A DNA stretch of 9,895 bases. Source: Pseudomonadota bacterium (GTDB lineage: Bacteria > Pseudomonadota > Alphaproteobacteria > Rhodobacterales > Rhodobacteraceae). Where the stretch lies: NCBI GenBank assembly GCA_022573605.1, contig JACZTQ010000101.1, positions 1 to 9,895 on the forward strand, given 5' to 3'. Below, piece after piece: positions 6,666 through 9,895 of the stretch (its first letter is position 1; every line of letters starts with the position of its first letter). The notes beneath the pieces are model-generated. The model made no database searches. It saw only the letters and a list, made by a program, of their open reading frames with translations, and had not been told where the DNA came from. The position numbers and the translations under genes were made by a program.

Positions 6666-6965
6666 ATGGTCCTGGACCTCGATACCAAGCTGCGACAAGG
6701 CCAAAATCACGTAGCCACGTCCATCGGTGACGAAACCGCGGTGATGAGCATCAAGCGCGGCCGCTATTATGCGGTTGGCGCGGTCGCGGAACGGATTTGG
6801 CAGATGCTGGAAGCGCCGGTCAGTCCGCGCGAGATCGCCGAACGCCTGCGGGAAGAATACGACATCGCGCCGGAACAGTGCGAAAGCGAGGTTGGCGCAT
6901 TCCTCGACGATCTGATCGAGGAGGGGCTGATCGAGGAGAGGCTGGTCGAGGAGCACCGGCCATGA
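6666..6965 (+). CDS. PqqD-family RiPP recognition element protein (lasso B1 type)
   Basis: This 99-residue stand-alone RRE begins MVLDLDTKLRQ. Residues 14-36 form the expected beta strands (HVATSI, ETAVMSI, GRYYAV). The winged-helix part follows: AVAERIWQMLE (39-49), VSPREIAERLREEY (52-65) and a helix at 70-87. In lasso and related pathways such proteins grip the leader and present it to the peptidase and cyclase, here presumably through W-x-x-P-x-L of the upstream precursor. A TTG at 6642 in frame would add eight residues; neither start has a strong ribosome site, and I chose the ATG because family members begin close to this LDLDT strand. Its C-terminus (residues 83-97) consists of three near-identical five-residue repeats. 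The stop overlaps the next start as ATGA. Confidence 0.92.
   Translation: MVLDLDTKLRQGQNHVATSIGDETAVMSIKRGRYYAVGAVAERIWQMLEAPVSPREIAERLREEYDIAPEQCESEVGAFLDDLIEEGLIEERLVEEHRP
6912..6956 (+). repeat. Three tandem 15-bp repeats at the end of the RRE gene
   Basis: CTGATCGAGGAGGGG, CTGATCGAGGAGAGG and CTGGTCGAGGAGCAC follow one another without gaps (6912, 6927, 6942). They encode LIEEG, LIEER and LVEEH, extending the last helix of the RRE protein. The GAGGAG of the last copy lies 8 bases before the ATG of the peptidase gene and probably serves as its ribosome site. Confidence 0.85.
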
Positions 6966-7432
6966 AACTCGCCCGCCGTGCCGGCGCCTTTGTCCGCGCC
7001 CCCGCCGGGCGCAAGCGTCTCGCTCTGGAAGCGGCCTGGGAGCTGTTGCGCGCCCGTCTTCTGACCCTGCGTCCGGCGACGGTATATACGCCCGCGTTCG
7101 GCACTCTGGTCGAGACCGAACCGCCCGTCGACCCAGTGCCCGGCCCGGTTGCCGGCCGGGCCGAGGCCGAGGAGATCGGCCATGTCGTCGAGGTGGTCGG
7201 GCGCTGCCTGCCGTTTCGCGCGCTCTGCCTTCAGCAGGCGATTGCCGTGCGCCGCATGCTGACCCGGCGCGGCATCCCGGCGATGGTCTATCTGGGTGTC
7301 GCGCGCGACCGGGCCGATCGCGCCCGAACCGACCTGGGTCAGGCGGCGCACGCCTGGGTCGCCGTGGGCTCCCGGGTGGTCAGCGGGGATGGCGTGCTGG
7401 AGAAATACGCCATTGTGGCCCGGTTTGCCTGA
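6962..7432 (+). CDS. Lasso-type leader peptidase (B2, transglutaminase-like cysteine protease)
   Basis: This 156-residue protein matches the B2 family, which removes the leader from RRE-bound precursors. The catalytic Cys lies in GRCLPFRALCLQQAIAVRR (80-98), with C82 in the place of the usual C-L-x-R-S motif; the RRGIPAMVYLGVA segment (102-114) is the characteristic following strand. The His is H130 in AAHAWVAV, and D143 (VVSGDG) is a candidate third catalytic residue. The Ser usually found a few residues after the Cys is Ala87 here. A basic N-terminal region of about 40 residues precedes the domain, as in other B2 proteins. The start ATG overlaps the RRE stop, and GAGGAG stands 8 bases ahead. 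Known B2 enzymes cut after a leader with Thr at -2, which fits T25 of the precursor. Confidence 0.92.
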   Translation: MKLARRAGAFVRAPAGRKRLALEAAWELLRARLLTLRPATVYTPAFGTLVETEPPVDPVPGPVAGRAEAEEIGHVVEVVGRCLPFRALCLQQAIAVRRMLTRRGIPAMVYLGVARDRADRARTDLGQAAHAWVAVGSRVVSGDGVLEKYAIVARFA

Positions 7433-7436
7433 TGGC

Positions 7437-8591
7437 ATGGGCGAGACCACCGCCAAGGCTCTGGGCGCAGAGGACTGGCCGCGCCCGCTGATCCTGTTGT
7501 GCGCGCTGCTGGCGGGCAACCCGGAGCTGGCGGCGGCCGCCGCATCGCGCATGACGGATGTGCAATGGGACGGGTTCACCGATCTGGCGATCGATCGCCA
7601 CCGGGTCGCGCCGGCCATTTGCGAGGCGGTGCGGACGGGCGGCGTTGCGCTGCCCGGCCCGGTGTTCGAGGCGATCCGGACCGAGGCGCGGGCCAACGGG
7701 TTCGCGGCGCTGGCGCAGAAGAGCGAAAGCCTGCGTCTTGCCGGGATGCTGGAGGCGGTCGGGGTCCGGGCGATCTGGCTCAAGGGCTGGCCCCTGGCCG
7801 AGCAACTCTACGGTGCGCCGGGGCTGCGCCATTCCAACGATATCGACATTCTCGTCGCCGCCGGCGAGCGGCTTGCCGCCGCCCGGTGCCTGGCCGGGTC
7901 GGGCTATGTCCCGGCCGCGGAGCACCGGCTGCGCGGCCGGATTTTCGCCCGCCCGGTGGTCGAAGCGGAATGCAAGGACATGCAGTATGTCCACCCCGGC
8001 GCCGGCCTGGTGGTGGAATTGCACTGGCGGACCAGCCATTTCCGTGGCTGGCCCGAGTTCCGGGAGCTGGACGAGGCGCCGGTGGCGCTGCCCGGCCTGA
8101 CCGGGCCGGCCCGCATCCTGGTGCCGGGGCCGCTGGGCCAGCTGGTCTATCTTTCCGGGCATTGCCAGCAGCATATGTTCGGCCGGCTGAAGTGGCTGCT
8201 GGACATCGCCCGGCTGGCCGGTTTGCGCGGCCCGGCGCGGCTTGCGGATGACCTTCGGCGGGCGGAGGCGGCCGGGGCCGGGCGCGCGGTGCGGCTCGCC
8301 CTGCATCTGGCGCACCGGGTGTTCGCCGCCGAGGTGCCCGGCGAGGCGCATGATCTGCCCCGGAACGAGGCGCGCTGGGCCGGGGCATTCCTGGCCGAGA
8401 TCGCCGACCCGGGCGCGGCGCCCGGCCGGCCCAGGGCGCGGCTCGGAGTCTACCGCTGGCACCTGCGCATGGCCGAGACCCCGGCCCAGGTGTTAGGTGT
8501 TCTGCGCTACGCTCTGTGGCGGCGGCTGCGGCTGGGGCTGGCTGGATTGACCCATTCCGCTTTCGGGCGTGCGCGCGGCGGGGACGCCTGA
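7437..8591 (+). CDS. Nucleotidyltransferase-fold protein (NTP_transf_5 type), RiPP tailoring candidate
   Basis: The 384-residue protein has the pol-beta-like NTase signature of the family that accompanies many lasso and other RiPP clusters. L-K116-G117-W begins the fold, followed by LRHSNDIDILVAAGERL (130-146) with metal-binding D135 and D137. Further on, YVHPGAGLVVELHWR and, near the C-terminal third, LSGHCQQHMFGRLKWLLDIARL match the usual H-x-x-x-H and W-x-x-D-x-A-R-L segments. In paeninodin-type clusters such proteins act after a kinase, and in the pseudomycoidin cluster the homologue was reported to add hexose to the phosphorylated C-terminal Ser. The precursor here ends in Ser, but no kinase is in view. 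The ATG at 7437 starts 4 bases after the peptidase stop; an earlier ATG at 7432 is in the wrong frame. Start certainty is moderate because the ribosome site is weak. Confidence 0.88.
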   Translation: MGETTAKALGAEDWPRPLILLCALLAGNPELAAAAASRMTDVQWDGFTDLAIDRHRVAPAICEAVRTGGVALPGPVFEAIRTEARANGFAALAQKSESLRLAGMLEAVGVRAIWLKGWPLAEQLYGAPGLRHSNDIDILVAAGERLAAARCLAGSGYVPAAEHRLRGRIFARPVVEAECKDMQYVHPGAGLVVELHWRTSHFRGWPEFRELDEAPVALPGLTGPARILVPGPLGQLVYLSGHCQQHMFGRLKWLLDIARLAGLRGPARLADDLRRAEAAGAGRAVRLALHLAHRVFAAEVPGEAHDLPRNEARWAGAFLAEIADPGAAPGRPRARLGVYRWHLRMAETPAQVLGVLRYALWRRLRLGLAGLTHSAFGRARGGDA

Positions 8592-8593
8592 GC

Positions 8594-9790
8594 ATGGCCG
8601 GGCGCTCACGCCTGCGCCGGGCGCTGGACCATGCCGGCCATTCCGGCTTTCCCTGGGCGATGAGTGGCGGGGAGGGCCATTCGCTCGCGCTTCGCCGGGC
8701 CATCCGGCGCTCGGTCGTGGGCCACTGGCCGCCCCGGTTCCGGCTCGCCGGGCAGATCCTGATGGCGCTGCTGTGGCCGCTGGAAAGCCTGCGCGATGCG
8801 GTGGTGCTCAGCTTCCAGATCGATCGCGCCGTGCTCGGGGGGCACTCCCGGCTGGCGCTGGCGTGGCGGGCCTGGGCCGCGGCGCTGGGCGACAATCTGC
8901 CGCCGATCGATTACCTCGCCTATCGGCTGTTCGAGCCCGGGCGGCCCGGGCCCGGCCACTGGCTGCATTCGGCGGATGCGCATCTGCATTTCAGCGCCTT
9001 GGCGGCGCCGGAGGTGCGCGCCCTGGCCGAGGACAAGCTGGCCTTCGCCGATCTGGGCGAATCCGTCGGAGTGGCGGTGATGCCGGTGCTGGCGGTCTAC
9101 GGGGCGGATGGGCCCGTGCGCCCCTTTGCCGATGGCGCTCCGCCGCCGCGGGACCTTCTGGTCAAGCCGCGCCGGGGGCATGGCGGCAGGAGGCAGATGA
9201 TCTGGCGCTGGGACGGCGACCGGCATGTCGCGGCCGACCCGGTGCCGGAGCCCGACCTGGCAACCTGGCTGACCCGATCGGCGCGCTCCGGCGACCTTCT
9301 GGTGCAGGCGGTGGCGAAGCCGCCGGATCGTCTCGGTCCGGTTGCCCCGGCGAGTGTCCCGGTTGTCTCGATCGTCACCGCCGAATGGCCGGATCGGCGG
9401 CGGGCCGCCGCCCTTGCGCTGGTGACGCTGGTGCTGGATGAGGACGGCACGAAAGTCGGGCTCGATCGCGAGATCGATCCGGCGACCGGCCGGGTGCTTG
9501 CGGCCTCCCCGGGCTCGGTCGCGCCGGCCTGGGGGGGGACGCCCGACCGGCACGAATACGAGGCGTTCTCGATCCCCGGCTGGCCGGACATCCTGGCGCA
9601 GATCGACCGGCTCCATGCGGCGCTGCCCGGCCCCGCGCCGGTATTGAAATGGGATGTTGCCCTGACCGACCAGGGGCCGAGACTGCTGGAGACAAACACC
9701 GGCACCGGCATATACGGGCTGCAAGCGATGACGTTGCGCCCGATTACCGAGACACCTCTCGGCGCGGCGCTGGAGGCCTGGGCGCGATGA
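8594..9790 (+). CDS. ATP-grasp protein, sugar-transfer-associated type (ATPgrasp_ST-like)
   Basis: The 398 residues show an ATP-grasp fold. LLVKPRRGHGGRRQMIWRW (188-206) supplies the ATP-binding Lys191 and the flexible Gly-rich loop, and K148 is a second candidate Lys. LKWDVALTDQGPRLLETNTG (351-370) is the metal-binding strand pair with D354, E366 and N368, matching the W-D-v-a-l-t...G-p...l-E-x-N signature of the sugar-transfer-associated group. A hydrophobic stretch at about 52-63 (AGQILMALLWPL) and the preceding Arg-rich N-terminus suggest membrane contact. ATP-grasp enzymes join a carboxylate to an amine, thiol or other nucleophile through an acyl phosphate. GGGGA lies 9 bases ahead of the ATG, 2 bases after the NTase stop, and the TGA overlaps the next start as ATGA. 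Its place between NTase and cyclase points to tailoring of the peptide, but the reaction is unknown. Confidence 0.85.
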   Translation: MAGRSRLRRALDHAGHSGFPWAMSGGEGHSLALRRAIRRSVVGHWPPRFRLAGQILMALLWPLESLRDAVVLSFQIDRAVLGGHSRLALAWRAWAAALGDNLPPIDYLAYRLFEPGRPGPGHWLHSADAHLHFSALAAPEVRALAEDKLAFADLGESVGVAVMPVLAVYGADGPVRPFADGAPPPRDLLVKPRRGHGGRRQMIWRWDGDRHVAADPVPEPDLATWLTRSARSGDLLVQAVAKPPDRLGPVAPASVPVVSIVTAEWPDRRRAAALALVTLVLDEDGTKVGLDREIDPATGRVLAASPGSVAPAWGGTPDRHEYEAFSIPGWPDILAQIDRLHAALPGPAPVLKWDVALTDQGPRLLETNTGTGIYGLQAMTLRPITETPLGAALEAWAR

Positions 9791-9895
9791 CGCAGCTGAT
9801 CTGCGGAATTCTCCGCCTCGATGGCGCGGCGCCGGACGCGGCGCTGGTCCGGCGCATGGCGGCGGCGATGGTCGCGCCGGGCCCCGGCCGCGAGA
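9787..9895 (+). CDS. Asparagine-synthetase-like lasso cyclase (C protein), 5' end only
   Basis: Only 36 codons are in view. The start reads MTQLICGILRLDG, the N-terminal strand of class II glutamine amidotransferase domains (C-G-I...DG), followed by a helix rich in Ala (DAALVRRMAAAMV) as in asparagine synthetases and lasso macrolactam synthetases. In this cluster the obvious role is activation of a side-chain carboxylate by adenylation and closure of the macrolactam. The Cys is residue 6 and not 2, so it cannot be an N-terminal nucleophile unless the first residues are removed; lasso cyclases often have degenerate glutaminase domains. GGAGG lies 10 bases ahead, and the ATG overlaps the ATP-grasp stop. 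The synthetase domain, which would prove the call, is outside the window. Confidence 0.82.
   Translation, partial: MTQLICGILRLDGAAPDAALVRRMAAAMVAPGPGRE

Noticed and set aside
6158..6956. Minus-strand frames of 176 and 223 codons across the divergent region and precursor
   Set aside because: They run antisense to the precursor and the RRE gene, show no family motif, and have no supporting ribosome site.
1..9895. CRISPR arrays, tRNA or rRNA genes, transposases, integrases
   Set aside because: I saw no spaced direct repeats, tRNA-like cloverleaf sequence or recombinase motifs in the window.

Overview
The window is GC-rich (by eye about 65-70% G+C), densely coded DNA that fits a chromosomal accessory region of an alphaproteobacterium. 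This rests on the base composition, on an MttB-type methyltransferase typical of marine and soil alphaproteobacteria, on a GC-rich CCCTCACCCT-type intergenic palindrome, and on the style of the RiPP (ribosomally made, post-translationally modified peptide) genes. The exact order is not identifiable from the sequence alone.

Left part (1-3722, all minus strand). A corrinoid-type trimethylamine/glycine-betaine methyltransferase family gene (2169-3722, no amber codon) is followed by a 113-residue protein of unknown function (1692-2033). Next comes a large protein with an N-terminal peptidoglycan-binding domain that leaves the window at base 1 (1-1647, 549 residues visible). The last two look like a two-gene unit. 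The segment 3723-4183 is non-coding and carries a 170-bp palindromic element.

Middle (4184-6038, minus strand). Two overlapping genes encode a PRMT-like SAM methyltransferase and a HAD-superfamily phosphatase. They are transcribed away from a 320-bp intergenic region that is AT-rich in its centre.

Right part (6359-9895, plus strand). This is a compact lasso-peptide-type gene cluster cut by the right edge. The order is: a 52-residue precursor, missed by ordinary gene calling; a PqqD-like RRE (B1); a transglutaminase-like leader peptidase (B2); a nucleotidyltransferase-fold protein; a sugar-transfer-associated-type ATP-grasp protein; and the first 36 codons of an asparagine-synthetase-like macrolactam synthetase (C). 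From B1 onward the genes overlap or are spaced by 2-4 bases, so they are almost certainly one operon. The precursor has a W-x-x-P-x-L recognition motif and a Thr at the expected -2 position. The core predicted from these has no Asp/Glu at position 7, 8 or 9, which a normal lasso ring needs. It has two Cys and ends in Ser. Together with the NTase and ATP-grasp genes in place of the usual kinase, this makes the cluster the most unusual item in the window.
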